This document shows, in pieces, positions 23,817-36,640 of a DNA stretch of 64,000 nt. Numbering within the stretch: position 1 is the stretch's first letter; every line of letters begins with the position of its first letter. The stretch is taken from positions 1,097,501 through 1,161,500 of the forward strand of contig NC_033565.1 in NCBI RefSeq assembly GCF_001680005.1. The letters are read 5' to 3'. A program made the position numbers and the translations under genes. This DNA comes from Plasmodium coatneyi. Taxonomy: Eukaryota > Apicomplexa > Aconoidasida > Haemosporida > Plasmodiidae. Under the pieces are notes generated by a model. It was not told where the DNA came from, did not search any database, and was given only the letters and a program-made list of their open reading frames with translations.

Positions 23817-24900
23817 TTTCTTTCTTTTAAAAAAGAAGAAGGGAAAAAAAGGAAAAAGAGGAAGAGGGAAAATAAAGGAAAAAAAAAAAAAAGGAAGAGA
23901 AAGAAAAAAAAAAAAAATTAAATTGAATTAATTAATAATACTAAAAAAAAAAGTAGAAAATGAAAAAAAAAAATAGATCCGTCTACCCTTCTAAAATTTA
24001 AAAAAAAAAAAAAGAATGGGGAAGAGTACACACACACAATAAAAGTGGGGACGGAAGCACAACCAAAAAAAAAAGGGGGTTTGGCTTACACTGTTTTTTT
24101 TTTGGTGCAATTTTTTCTGTGTGACAAAACTTATATTAGGGCAATTTCTTTTTTTTTTTTTGGACAATTTTCCTTTTTTTGCAATTTTTTCTCTGTGACA
24201 AATTTATATTAGGGCATTTCTTTTTTAACAACTTTTTCTGTGACAAATTTATATAGGGCATTTCTTTTTTAACAACTTTTTCTGTGACAAAATTTATATT
24301 AGGGCATTTCTTTTTTAACAACTTTTTCTGTGACAAATTTATATTGGGGTCAGTTTTTTTTTTATTCGGCTAATATTATACATAAATTATAGTAAAATAA
24401 AGCTGAAGACGTAACTTTCTTCCTCTATTCATGTAAACATCATTATTCCTGCTTCATATGTGAACTGCACATCTAAAAGATGTGTATAACATAAAAGAAG
24501 AAGAAAGGTGGGCGAACATCTTTGCGAACCTCCGCGAACGCTCGCGCACAATTTTTGAAACACATTCCTAACATCCTTAATTGGAATTAGGAAAGACAAA
24601 AAACAAATTATTAAGATAAAAATATTTATACACGAAAAAAAAAAAATTAAAATAAAAATTTTAGGGATAAAAGTTTATAAAAAAAGGAAATAAACATTTT
24701 GCATCTTCAGTAAAGAAGTTGCAAGGAAATAGGAATAAAGTCAAAAGTTTGCCAACAAATCAATGAACTGAGAAGATTTTTTTAGCTTATATGAATTGCA
24801 CATAAGCATGAACACATTAGCACAATACAAAGAAAAAAAAAAAAATTAGAGAGGTAATATGGACACTATAATACATAGTGTGTATCGCTTAATGGAAGGA
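23817..24900. repeat. 3' flank of KIR E: purine tract, GACAAATTTATATTAGGGCA repeats, GCGAACC spot
   Basis: Layout is as after KIR B: an AAGG tract, CCGTCTACCCTTCTAAAATT, then 24105-24350 with about five degenerate copies of the TGACAAATTTATATTAGGGC unit. A GC-rich spot at 24510-24555 has CTTTGCGAACCTCCGCGAAC and CTCGCGCAC. Sequence from 24580 to 24840 resembles the 3' flank of SICAvar C (9600-9800). No coding sequence is seen. Confidence 0.7.
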
Positions 24901-25362
24901 GGTGAAATAGTATTCGCATATGTTATTTCTACCTATATGCCACTATGCCTATGTCAGATATTTTGTAACAGGCTGCCCCAATACAATTCTTTATTACACA
25001 TATTTTCTTCCATATCACACATTCCTCAAACACCAAACCCAAAATAAGCATCCACAATTTGGCTACAAATTCTTTCTTCCTAAGAAACATGTTCCTCCTT
25101 AAACTCTATACCCGGAATCTGAACTTGGAACTTTCACTTTAGGAACATCATCCCTAGGAACACCTTCCTTAGGAACAAAGTCTTCTTCCCCTAAACCCGG
25201 AATCTGAACTTGGAACCTGTTCCTTAATAACATCTTCCTTAGGAAGAAAGTCTTCTTTCCCTAAACCTGGAATCTGTACTTCGAACCTCTTCCTTAGGAA
25301 CAAAGTGTTCGTCGCTAAACGCGGAACCTGAACTTCGAACCTGTTCCATAGGAATTTCTTCC
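24901..25362 (-). pseudogene. Decayed SICAvar tail repeats and KIR-type 3' element after SICAvar F
   Basis: At 24940-25075 there is a partial copy of the KIR 3'-flank element (GCATCCACAATTTGGCTAC). From 25080 the minus strand carries SICAvar-tail units (KEQVPSSDSGFRGR, KEDVIKEQVPSS) split among frames with stops. It directly follows the stop of SICAvar F at 25363. Several units share the same one-base insertion in the AGGGAGGAAGAC section. Confidence 0.65.
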
Positions 25363-28300
25363 TCAGGAACAAAGTCTTCTTTCCCTAAACCCGAAACCTG
25401 AACTTGGAAAATCTTCCTTAGAAACATGAACCCTGAATTCGGAATCTGAACTTGGAACCCGTTCCTCAGGAACATCAACCCTAAACGTGGAATCTGAACC
25501 TTGAACCTTTTCTTCTTCCATAAATTCGCTTCCCATAAATTCATCAACAAGAATGGTGAGGAAGTCTTCCTTTGTCGAATGCAGGTCCCCTTTTTGACAT
25601 TCGTTTAAGACTTCTAAATGAATATCAATAATGGTGCGGTGACCGATACCAGGACGACCAACAGGATGACCAACGCCCTGTTTTTTTGGCCTCTTCGTTC
25701 TTCCCGTTGGAACAGATCTTGGTTGTCTGCGTTTTTTTACTAAGGTATATTCATGTGGACCATCTGCCTGGTCGTCCACGTGATCAAGGAGTTGTTCTTC
25801 CAAGGAGGGAGAACCAGGAATTTGATGAGCTCTTCTATGACGTCGTCGTTTTTTACCTAGTGCAAAATACTGCAAAAAAAGACAGAAAAAATTTTTTTAA
25901 TAGGGGTGTGAAATGTTTTGTTCATGCAACAGTAATCACAACTTCAAACCCAAGTCTGAAATCCTACACATACACCCTAAAAAGCTAAATCCTATACACA
26001 CATATCCCCAAAATGCAAAATCCTACACAGACACCCCTAAAATGCGAAATCCTACATACACACCCTAAGTTGTGAAATCCTACATACACACCCCCTAAAA
26101 TGCGAAATCCTACACATATCCACCCTAAAATGCAAAATCCTACATACACACCCCCTAAATTGCGAAATCCTACACATACCCACCCTAAAATGAAAAATCC
26201 TATACAAACACACCCTAAAATGCGAAATCCTACACACACACTCTAAAGTGCCAAATCCTATACAAACACCCTTAAATGCGAAATCCTACAAACACCCCTA
26301 AAATGTGAAATCCTACACACACATCCCTAAAGTGTGAAATCCTGCACCCTCCACCTCTACACCCTCATACACTATTTCCTTCCTTTCTTTCATTCATTCT
26401 TTCCTTGTTTCTTTCTTTTTTTCCTTTCTTTTTTTTCTTTCTTTCCTTTCTTTACTTTCTGTTCCTCCTTTCTTTCGTTTTCTTTTATTTTTTCCCTTTT
26501 TCTTCTAATATTAATTCTTTTTTATTTTTATTTATTTTTTACCTTCCAAAGGAGATAACTTATGATAGATGTACCAATGAAGACGGGAATTGTAGGAAGG
26601 TATGGAGAGAAGAGATGGTCAATTTCGTTGACAAGTGGGACAGGAAGAGGAAAAAGATGGGTGCCTGGGGCACCCTTCCCTTGTCCACCCTTTGTTCCTA
26701 AAACACCAGCTCCATCTGGTGGTAATGGTATTGGTGGCTGCGTTGATGATGATGCTGGTGGTCCTTGTGGTTTCCCTGGGGGAGGTGGACCTTGTGGTGC
26801 TGGTTGCTGTCCTGGTGGTGGATGAGGACCCCCTGGACCAGGTGCTGCTGCTTCACTATCACCTAAACCAGCACCTGGAACGCCAGGTACAACACCACCT
26901 GGTGCACCACTATCATTACTAGTATGACTACCACCTGGACTACCTTGAGTACCTGGTTCGCCTGCTTTAGTATCTACCTTAGTACTCTTCTCATCGCTTG
27001 CACCTGAAAAGTACGTGAAGAAGGTAGTTCCAGTATGATCGAAAGTAGGGACATCCTGAATATTATATGTACCTTTGTACACACTTCCTTATTTCATTTT
27101 TTAATTTTTAATTTTAAAAATTTTTCGCTTTTTAATTTTTTACTTCGTAATTTATTATTTCCTAATTTTTTACTTCTTATACCTCTTTCGTTTTCTAATT
27201 TTTATACTTCTTTCACTTTGTAATTTTTTTTACACGTCCTAATTTTTTATTTTTTGCACTTCCTTTTTACACTTGTTTCACTTTGTAACTTTTTTTTACG
27301 CGTCCTAAATTTTTTGTACACTTCCTTTTTACACTTCTATCACTTTGTAATATTTTTTACTTTTTCCTTTCTCTTTCGTCCATTGTTTCTTCCTTTCCTT
27401 CCTTCATTCCTTTCTTTTTTTTCCTTCTCTCGTTCCCCTTCCCTAATCAGCTAAGTAGCAGGCCACATTATTCTTAATATGCCCTAAAACAGCTGAAAAC
27501 CAGGCCACGTGGCTGTTCATACACCCTAAAACAGCTAAACACCAGGCCACATTGTTGTTCTGATACCCTGAACCCTACTCCAATACCCTAAACACTTCCA
27601 TACTCTTAACCTCAATTCCCATACCCTGGACCACTATTTCTAAATACGGAACCATAAACTCTGAACACTACTCTCACACCCTGTAGCACTATTCCTAAAC
27701 CCGGAACGCTAAACCCGGATCCCTAAATCCGGAACCCTAAAACTTTTTTTATTCTTTTTTTTTTTCTAATATTAATTATTTTTTTTTTCCTTCCCGCGTT
27801 AAGAAGGAACATCTTCATTCCTTCCATTTTTTTCCTTTTTTCTTTTTTTCTTTTTTTAATTTTTTTCTTCTTTTTCTTTTTTTTTTTCTTTTGTGTACAC
27901 CCAAAGGGTGCACACTTGCTTCGGAAGGTGGAAGGAGGTGAAGGAAGGAGAAGCAAGGAAGGGGAGAAAGGGAGCGAACACTTCCTTTCTTTCTTCCTTT
28001 CTTTTTTCTTTATTCCCACCCTTATTATTCATACCTGGAGCTTGATTAGTAGGAATGGGACTAGCTTGTCCATTTGGACCTTGCCCCTCCGGGCCTTTCA
28101 CAGAGTTCGGAACTTCTGGATCTACAGGGGTAGCAGTAATGGTGGTAACAACAGAAACACGTGATCCACCTGAGTTCATCTTAATCCACACATCTTCCTG
28201 CTCGTCCTCACTAGTGCGCGTGTGCAGGACACTTATGTCTTCATCGAGAGGTGGACCCACGGGACCATCAGCATCCTTCGCTTTCTTACCTTGTGAAGTT

Positions 28301-31300
28301 ACATCATCCTTCGTTCCCAAAGTACTTTCAGTCGTTTTTGTATTCGGTTCCGGAGATGTTTTGGTGGCCACCGGTCCCGCAGCTGCAGAAGCAGGAGCTG
28401 CGGAGGGTATATGGACTCTTTGAGTTGTGTCCTGGGTACTGTTCCCTGCAGCATCTGTATTTTTCGGACATATCTTCTCTAGAGCTTGTGTTATTTGGCC
28501 ATTGTTCTGGAGCTCCCCTTTTATTCTTCCCCACAACTCTCCATTCCCAACCTTTATATTTTTACATTCTTCCCACTTACATTGATTACATGTATCTCCC
28601 CCTTTACATTCAGTTGTATGAAGATCTGTTCTTACATTAAAGAACTCCTGCATGTCATTTTTTATGTTCTGACATTTTTCCTTAATGAGTTCTGCATACA
28701 CATTTAATATAAAACATGACATAGTTTGTTTAAATAGTCTATTATTTTCCTTTGCATTCGTTTCACCGTTTTTTTTCCCTTGAGTGCTGTATACATGTTT
28801 TAGTCCTGCAACAATTTGCTTGCACGCTTCCTCGTTTCCATTTTGAACTTTTTTGCATAAAGCGTCAACACTTGGTTCTGTCTGAAGCATGGCGGTGGCA
28901 AATGGGTTGATCCTTAATTTTATGTCGTCCCAACTTTCCCTCTACAGAAGTAAGAAAAAAGGAGGGGAACACATAAAAATATAAATAGTACTTATATGGA
29001 AAATTTTTCCATTTTCTTCCTGTGAAAAAATATATATATAATCGTCCAATTTCAATGCTATACAATTAGATTTTCATGCCAAAGTATGAATCCTTTCCAA
29101 ACCTCCCAAGCAGTCCCCTTCCCTTGACCCATTGTTTTGCTCCTCTCATCCCTTTTGTCTCTGGTCCATTGTGTTATTACACATTGTGAACGGTGACATA
29201 AGTTATTTATGGAACTTATAGTATTTAGAGTTTCTTTTACGTTGGTATCCTCCCCGATCATTGTTTTTAATTTGTCTCCTATCTTCCCACTGTTTATTTG
29301 GCACTCTGTATATTTTTCATACCTTTCACACTTAACACAATTATCCTTACACCATTCACCCTTCTTATTAATTCCTTCCTTAAATGCTTGTTGTATTGTT
29401 TGCTCACTCACCTCACAGGGGGATTTCACCTCCTTTTTCAGCATATCTGCATAAACGTTCAAAACGAAACATAACATAGTTTGTTTAAACGCTCTGTTGT
29501 CTTTCTTGTGTTCTTTGTCCTCATCTTCCTCTTGAAGTTTGTATATGTGCTCTAATCCTGAATTAATATATTGACATGCCTTTTTTTCTGGGGCAGTAAC
29601 TCTTCTACTACTTGGATTTGAATCAGTGCAGTAAGTTGGAATATTTGTGCCACTTTTAGATATTTCAGTAAACATATTTGTGGCGCTCCTGCTAATGTCA
29701 CCCCATAATTCATCCTACAAGTAGAGAGCGGGAAAAAGGGAAATGTACATACATTCATTGTCAACACAAAACCATAGTGTATTCTTCCCCTGAATATATA
29801 TACATTCTTCCATGTCTATACTATATGCTCAAGCATCCGTGGTAAGTATTAATTCCTCCCACCTCATTTTTCCCTCGTCCGTTTGTCTTCCATTTCCCTA
29901 TTACACACTTTGCCTTCTCACATAAGCCACTCCTTCCCTTACAGTCTTCACCTATAAGAACGGAGGAAGACAGGAAGAAAACAGTGAGTGAAGATATGGA
30001 CTGTAGGATAGATTCCTTCTTCTTCTACATTCCACTTTTTTTTTTCTATTTTTTTTATTCTGTCCTTCCATTTCATTCTTCTCTTTTTCCATTCTACTTT
30101 CCCATTTTTTTTATCTTTTTCCTTTATTCCTTTCTGCATTTCTTTCTTTTCTTATATAATACTTTTAATAATATTACTTACCTACCTGCTTTGGATTACT
30201 CGATAGTGCTGCCTTCTGAGTTTCTGCTTTATCTTCCTTCACTCTGCTTTGAATTTCACTTTCCAGTTTTCTCCTCATTTCATCCTCACTATCATTAGGA
30301 TCCATTTTCTTCACTACTTGGTCTGCAGCTTCCTTGGATAATGTTTCTCCTTTCTTCATTATTTCCTTTATTCCGCTTACTTTTTCTTGTATGTCTTCCC
30401 GTTCCTTCTTGATGTTCTCTCCTCTTGTTTCCTTCCTGGCTCTTTCACTTGCTTCACTACCGTTACAACTTTTCGCGTCCTTCATAACCAAACCATACTT
30501 ATCTACTTTCCCGTTTATCTTCCATCTCCCTGTTTCTATCCAATCTCCAATAGTCTTACTAATTAATTTTCCTCCTATTTGTGCATTCTGTACACTGAAC
30601 CTACTGCATTCTTCATCCGTCATTTGCCTCTGGTGCAAGTCCTTCACCGTTCCCCCTACCATTCCTGACACATGCTCAATAACTTTATTAAACAGGCAGT
30701 GCTCTCCATATAAATCTACTAATACTGTCGTCCCTACTAAACATCTTAAATAAGTGTCTACTATATCCTCACCATCGACCTTATTCCTTACTGCAAAATT
30801 CTGCGTTAGTCCATTGGTGTACAACATCACTTTTAACATCGCTTTGCATAGCTCCTTTTCTTCACTGCCCCAAACTTCATAATCTTGTCCATCCTTATCC
30901 ATTCCCGTTTCACAGTTAGTTGCTATTCCGGGTTGCTCACCCTTAAGAGTTTTCATAAGATTAATAAATATTTCTTGCATTCTACCCCATATTTTATCCT
31001 ACAATGCGTTCCAGTAATGAACATATAAATCTACAAGTAGTACATGTATATACTTAGAAAGAGTACTACACATATACATACTCAAACTACTTCCATTACA
31101 CACTCCCAATTACACCATCCTACATTCATAACGCCCTCCAAATGGGGAAATCTCCTTATATTCTGGAACCATTGTTGTTGTATTTGCTTCCAAATTTCCT
31201 CTCCGTTGGATGATGCTGTTTGTGCCATTGTGTTCTGCCTGCTCTTTGGCGGACGTTGTGCTGGAATCCGTGTTGTTGGTGGATGTCCACTCCCTGCGCT

Positions 31301-32110
31301 CATTCCGCTACCAGCACTACTACCTGAGTGACTTAATTGCGATACAACATTGTTCTGTTGTTGCTGTTTTGGACATGGTTTTTCTGGTTTTGGTATATTA
31401 TTTATTAATGTCATAATTGTGTCATTCGCCTCCATAGTTTGCTTAATATACCCTAACATGGGCATTCCTTTTTTTACCATCATAAGTTCTAACTTTTCAT
31501 ACTCGCATTCTTCACACTTTCCTCCTGAACGAAATTGGCTTCCCATGCTTTTCATTGCAGCAAGTGCACTGTTCATAACATTATCAGCTTTTTCACAATA
31601 TACTTCCCTATACTTATATAACCACATACTGAGCACAGCACAATACACATAATCCTTTATTTTGTCATCAGTACTCTTTTTATCACATGGACCAGGACTT
31701 CTTGTTATTATTTTAACCAAACTTTTTAAAATAAACGCGCATGCTTGCTTTTCCTCATTTGTCATACTTTTTGTTCCTACATTCACTCTTTCACATTCAT
31801 CTTCATAAGTTTTCCCTTCACCTTCTTCCTTTTTTGCCATTTTTCCTAGCATTTCATCAGTCCACTTTGGTATTTCAGTCATTAATTTTGTCTGTGAATT
31901 AGAATAATATAGTCATATATGTTTCCTATATATGATATATTCATGATTATTTAGGGAAAGAAATATAATTCAGCGCAAGGACATATTAGTACTTTACATA
32001 TAATCTATGTTATATTGTATTACCTCCCCTGCGCCCCTGCTTCCCTTTACATATTTATTTTCCTCCAGCCATTTTTCCATTAACGGACCGAATACTTCAT
32101 CTTCAGCCAT
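25363..32110 (-). CDS. SICAvar antigen F, eight exons
   Basis: Exons, right to left: 32110-32024 (MAEDEVFGPLMEKWLEEN), 31891-31091, 30998-30182, 29951-29863, 29714-29103, 28941-28035, 27003-26543, 25869-25363. Phases agree at every junction (1426 residues). SICA-type Cys domains occupy 31891-31091, 30998-30182 with the small exon 29951-29863 (GEDCKGRSGLCEKAKC), 29714-29103 and 28941-28035; the last two share FKQTM.CF.LNVYA. The 27003-26543 exon is a Pro/Gly-rich linker plus TM (FIGTSIISYLLWK). The last exon is the conserved tail (GKKRRRHRRAHQ, DIHLEVLNECQKGDLHST, EFMGSEF); a one-base insertion after GFGFRE moves it to an early TGA. The 31091 donor (GTAGTT) is the weakest. The 28034-27004 intron is 1 kb and AT-rich with telomere-like units. 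Confidence 0.88.
25945..26345. repeat. Intronic minisatellite in SICAvar F
   Basis: About thirteen units of 27-30 bp, consensus CCTAAAATGCGAAATCCTAC plus ACACAC, fill the intron before the tail exon, as in SICAvar C. The array is longer here. The frames CRISHFRGCVCRIS and similar are translations of this repeat. Confidence 0.85.
27470..27745. repeat. Telomere-like units (ITS3) inside a SICAvar F intron
   Basis: Two or three CCCTAAAACAGCT..CAGGCCAC units are followed by degenerate AACCCTA / CCCGGAACCCTAAA units in the 28034-27004 intron. Being transcribed, it differs from the other arrays, which are intergenic. Confidence 0.7.
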
Positions 32111-33661
32111 TTTTTACCACATTATTCAATAATTACGTTATTCAACGAATTAGGACGTAGTACTTCCTCAAATACTGCGTGCAGCACATTTTTTCCACCT
32201 ATAATGTTATTCTTCGATGGATTGACTTGCTCACTTCCAGGAAGTAGTATATGTGGGGAATTCTTTCATTCATTCATTTTTCCTTCATTCTTTTCTTTCA
32301 TATATTTCTACAGAACTTCATTGTACATTATATATATATATATATATATATATATTTCCCCTTTGGTCACACTACTTATTCTTCTTTTCTCATTTTATAT
32401 GGAAATTTTACACTTAGACTTAACGCAACTTATTCCCTAATGAGCATATTCCTATATGAATTTGCTCTTATATATTAGTGTGAGTTGTTCAACAAAAAAA
32501 GAAAAATTCTGCGCATGCGCCCTTTCCTATCTTCCTCCCTTTTATTTGCCCTTTAATCCTCTTTTCTTTTTCTTTTCTTTTTTTTCTTTTTTTTCTTTTT
32601 GCGAAAAATATATTTTCTCCTTTTTTTTTTTTATTTCCTTCTTTTCCTTTTATTTCCTTTTTTTTCCTTTTTTTTAAAATTTTTCTTTTTTTCATTAAGA
32701 AAATAAATAAAACAATTTTCCCTTCTCCTTCCTTTATGCATTGCACTTTCCTAAGAAGAAAAGAAAAAGAGAGAGAAAACACAACCATTGCCTCCTTCCT
32801 TTTCGTATACATTCTACCTATGTACTCCCTCTTTTTTTTGCATTTTCCTTTATGCACTTCATTCTTTCTAAAGAAGGAAGAAGGAAAGGGATTACGTTCC
32901 TTCATTCTTTTCTTCTTTATTTTCTCTTTTCTTTTTTTTCTTTTTTTCCTTCTTTTTTTCTAAAAAATTTTTTTTCTTTTTTAAACCTTTTTTTCTCTTC
33001 TTTGGCCAATTTCTTTTTTTTGTTCTTTTTCTTCTTTTTAAAGAAGAGAATATATAAAAAGAAAGAAAAAGAGATTAGAAAACTTTTTTTTTTTCTTTTA
33101 GAGAATTTTTTTCTTTTAAAAAGGAAGAATGGAAAAATGAAAGGAGAAGCATACTGGAATGTACAAAATCATTAATTTTTGGGAAGCAGAAGGAAAAATA
33201 AATAGCAAATAGTACAAATGCTGTAGCACAGTATATACATCGTTTCATAATGAAAAAAATCAAATATTATTTCCATATTTTATTTCTACTTATATGACTA
33301 TATACTTATGTCAAACATTTTGTAATAAATGATGATCCTAAATATATACAATTCCTTTATCATACACAGATACACAGGCACATTTTCTTTTCTCTTACAT
33401 TTCGCACACATTCCTCAAAAACACACCATTGTTGCCAAAGGATTAGCATTCACATTTTGGCAACTAAGCAATTTCTCTGATGGGACTGCTCATATAGTTT
33501 GTTTCTTAGGTGTTGCTTCTACTACCTTACGTGGATGGAACATTATCAGCAGCATGTTCTCATTTCCAGCTTATTGTGTTCTCTCCCTTCATTATTTTTT
33601 TATTCCCTTTTCTTTCTTTCTTCATTTTTTTTTTTTTTTTTTTGTTAAAAAAATGAGGAAC
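32111..33661. promoter_or_regulatory. SICAvar F upstream region and KIR G 3'-flank element
   Basis: Near the SICAvar start there is a (TA)n run at about 32329-32354. From 32495 to 33610 the sequence is collinear with 15110-16160. TTCTGCGCATGCGCCCTTTC at 32508 holds the palindrome GCGCATGCGC. The segment at 33270-33590 is the KIR 3'-flank element (ATTTTGGCAACTAAGCAATT, TTACGTGGATGGAACATTAT), immediately downstream of KIR G. T-rich open frames are not genes. Confidence 0.55.
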
Positions 33662-34107
33662 TTATCTAACATAAGGAACAGAATATTCTGTGTTAGTATC
33701 ATCATCATCTTCCTCCTCCTCCATTAAGTCAGGTTCTGAATCTACTGTTGTTGAGTTGTGCGCTGAGGAATAATATTCATTCTCCTTCTTTAACCTGCGT
33801 ACCAATGATCTTTTTTTCCTTCTATTTCTGTTGCTACCTCCAAAAGTGTTACGTAAGTCAGAAAATATAGAAGTATACTAAGAAGAAAAAGAAAAGAAAA
33901 GAAAAGGGTCTTATGATTGTTAGTTGATAGGTAGGTTGTTAGGGGTGGTAGGTGTTTTATGATGGTGCTATTACTTTACTTACCTTATATAGATAGAAAG
34001 CAAGTGCTGGTAATCCTATTGCTGCTGCACCACCAACAGCGGAAGGAATGATGGGGATGTCAGTTTCCCCTCCTGATGCTAGTAATGGTGGAGGTTGTGG
34101 TTGTTGC

Positions 34108-34138
<31 letters not shown>

Positions 34139-35609
34139 GCTGCTGCTGCTGCTGGATTTCTGATGTTCCTCCCCCTCCTGGACCCTGAGGACCTTCTGCT
34201 TTTTTTCCTTGATTAGGAGTTCCTTCTGCTTTCTTTCCTTGGTTAGGGGTTCCTTCAGCTTTTTTTCCTTGGTTAGGTGTTCCCTCTGTTTTTTTTCCTT
34301 GGTTCTGAGCACCTTCGGCCTTTTTCCCTTGGTTTTGAGCACCTTCTGCTGTACATATAAAATTGAAGTAAAAAAAAGAGAGAGGTGTTGCTTTAGTGTA
34401 ATAAGCAAAGGTTTACACCTGAATTTATCAGGTATCAATACTCCCTTCCTTCCTTAGACCCTGCTTTCTTAGATCGTCCTTCCACTAACCCTTTTTCCTT
34501 TCCTTCCTCCTCCTTAGTCCCGTTCTTTCTCTCCTTAGACCCTTCCTTCTAACCCTAAATGCGAAATCCAACATCCACCCCTCTCCTTACTTCCTTCCTT
34601 AGACCCTTCCTTCTAACCCTAAATGCGAAATCCAACATCCACCCCTCTCCTTCCTTCCCTCCTTAGACCCCTTCCATCTCCTTTATTTTTCTTACCTGTG
34701 TCAGTTCTTGAAGGTGATGTTGGTTTAGGGCATGTTAGTTCCTTCGGTTTCGCGAATTCCCCCCTGCCGTCGTCCTTCTGAAAGTTCGCTCTAAATGTTT
34801 CACAATATGGTTCTTCGGCAGTTCTGGGGCAAGCTTGACTTAATGCTTTATATGCTGTTTGGGCTCTCCTTAAGGACTGCTCGTATTCTGTATTGCATGG
34901 ATAATTACTATAGTCCTCGTTACCATGTATTTTATTATAGTCATAGTAGTAGTCGAATAGTATTTTGCCCTGCCCAAAACGTTCATTGGTAATACCCACG
35001 TACAAGTTCTTGCACCTACATGTAGAATCAAAATTCCCGAGTTCATCGTAAATTCTTTTTACGACCATTAAGAAAGTGCTTCCTGTCGGAAATTTATCCT
35101 TTACTTTAGTTCCTAACCAATAATAAAATAAGGTAAAACGTTCATCATCCGGCAAAGAAGCGAACTCCCCTCCCCCTGTACTGTTACATGCTACACAGTA
35201 GCTACTTGCAATTTTATTGGCCAGGTCTCTATCGTATATACTGTACATCTTTAATGATCCTTCAACCTTCTGTTTTAAATTCCCAAGGTTCTCCCAGTTC
35301 TCCCCGAGTTTACAACTTCTTCCTATTCCTCCGCTGTCTAGCTCATGGTATATTTTTACTGAAGGTAATTTAAATGAACCTGGACCCTATAAACATAATT
35401 GGGGAAGAATGGAACATGTGTAAAAAATGGATGCTTCTATATATATTCCTAATTTATAATTTATTGCACTATTCACAAATTATTATATATACATCATATA
35501 TAATTGTTCATGTTGGGAGAAAGAAGGAAGGTTGTGTTAGGGGTGATGGTTCGTGGAAGGAAGGGAAGCAACAGGTCCCTTCAGTGTTGTTCCTTACCCC
35601 TGGACTCAT
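33662..35609 (-). CDS. KIR-like protein G, single KIR domain, NQGKK repeats and polyglutamine stalk
   Basis: A four-exon model gives 427 residues: 35609-35598 (MSPG), 35386-34696, 34348-33984, 33877-33662. All are GT/AG and in phase. The one KIR domain starts GPGSFKLPSVKIYHELD and has LFYYWLGTK and ILFDYYYDYNK. The stalk has about six tandem ten-residue units of AEGTPNQGKK type, then a Gly patch and about 20 Gln (34108-34155), and a TM ending ALAFYLYK. The tail is basic, then acidic (EEEEDDDD), ending EYSVPYVR. It sits where KIR D sits in the neighbouring cassette but has one domain instead of two, so a domain exon was lost here or gained in D. Confidence 0.86.
34540..34672. repeat. Tandem duplication of ~64 bp in the KIR G intron
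   Basis: Two adjacent copies share CTAACCCTAAATGCGAAATC and CAACATCCACCCCTCTCCTT followed by CCTTAGACCC. The unit joins the SICAvar intronic motif (CTAAATGCGAAATCC) to the CCTTAGACC minisatellite motif. Confidence 0.8.
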
Positions 35610-36640
35610 TGTTTATGTATACATTCGTTTTGTATATAATAAATTTCTACTGAAAGTTGCCTTCTACTTATTCATAAGAAATGTATGTATGTGTGTGAGA
35701 TTTTTCACATTATATATTCCAAGAGGGGCTGAATGTTAAGGGTTATATATACCAAATTTTTACTACTCCTCCCTCCTTTCATAATAAAGATGCATAATCC
35801 TTTAACTTTCTTCAAAGGAATACGATAATATACACTACGTATACACATCAAAGTCATTACATATGTGCACGTATATATAATTTAAGGTAAGAATATGAAC
35901 GGCCGTACGAATGAACGAACAAGCAAAGAATAAGAAAATAATGGATCGAAGGAGTCAAACTTCTCATGTTCAATTTGTATCTATGTATTATATATCTTTG
36001 TGCACGTTGTGTGTATGTGTTCATTTGGAGTATTCCATTATTATGTACACTTCTCTCTTATTATGTATATATAAGCACACCTCTTTTTTCTATTTGACAA
36101 AAAATTTTTCACATGTACCACATACTTTTATGCTTTATTGTTATGTTTAAAGGGGAGTTAATTGAAAAATTGTTAATACATGCACCTATTGCATAATTCA
36201 ATCCAAAAAAAGAAGGAGCACACACTTCCCTATACCCTTCTCCCTTTTCGTACAATATGCACATTCGTCTATATGCTCAGGGAAGAGTGCACATTTACAG
36301 AATAAATAAGAGGAGTGCAGTACAAATATATATGCTCATATTTTTTTTGTTCAAAAGAGAGAGAGTGAAAATTCTGTTTCTGTTTAAAAGTGAAAATTTG
36401 GTGTGCACACCTGCTGAAATTTGTTATGCAGTAGCCCCTTCTCCTATTCCATCCCTGTATGATCGGTTTGTTATAATAATTTTGCACCCATCCCCTTCCT
36501 TCCTATCTCCATCTTCCTTCATTCCTTCTTCCTTCATAATTACACTACAGGTAACTTAAACAGAACAAATATATTATACTATCTGCGTTCCTCTTCTCTA
36601 CTTTTCCTTTTCTTAATCTATGTGCACATTTCAGAATTCA
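35610..36640 (-). promoter_or_regulatory. 5' flank of KIR G, shared with KIR A
   Basis: The part at 35920-36360 matches 2640-3060 upstream of KIR A over hundreds of bases. No coding sequence is visible. After about 36400 the similarity stops and composition shifts toward the core-like island on the right. Confidence 0.5.
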
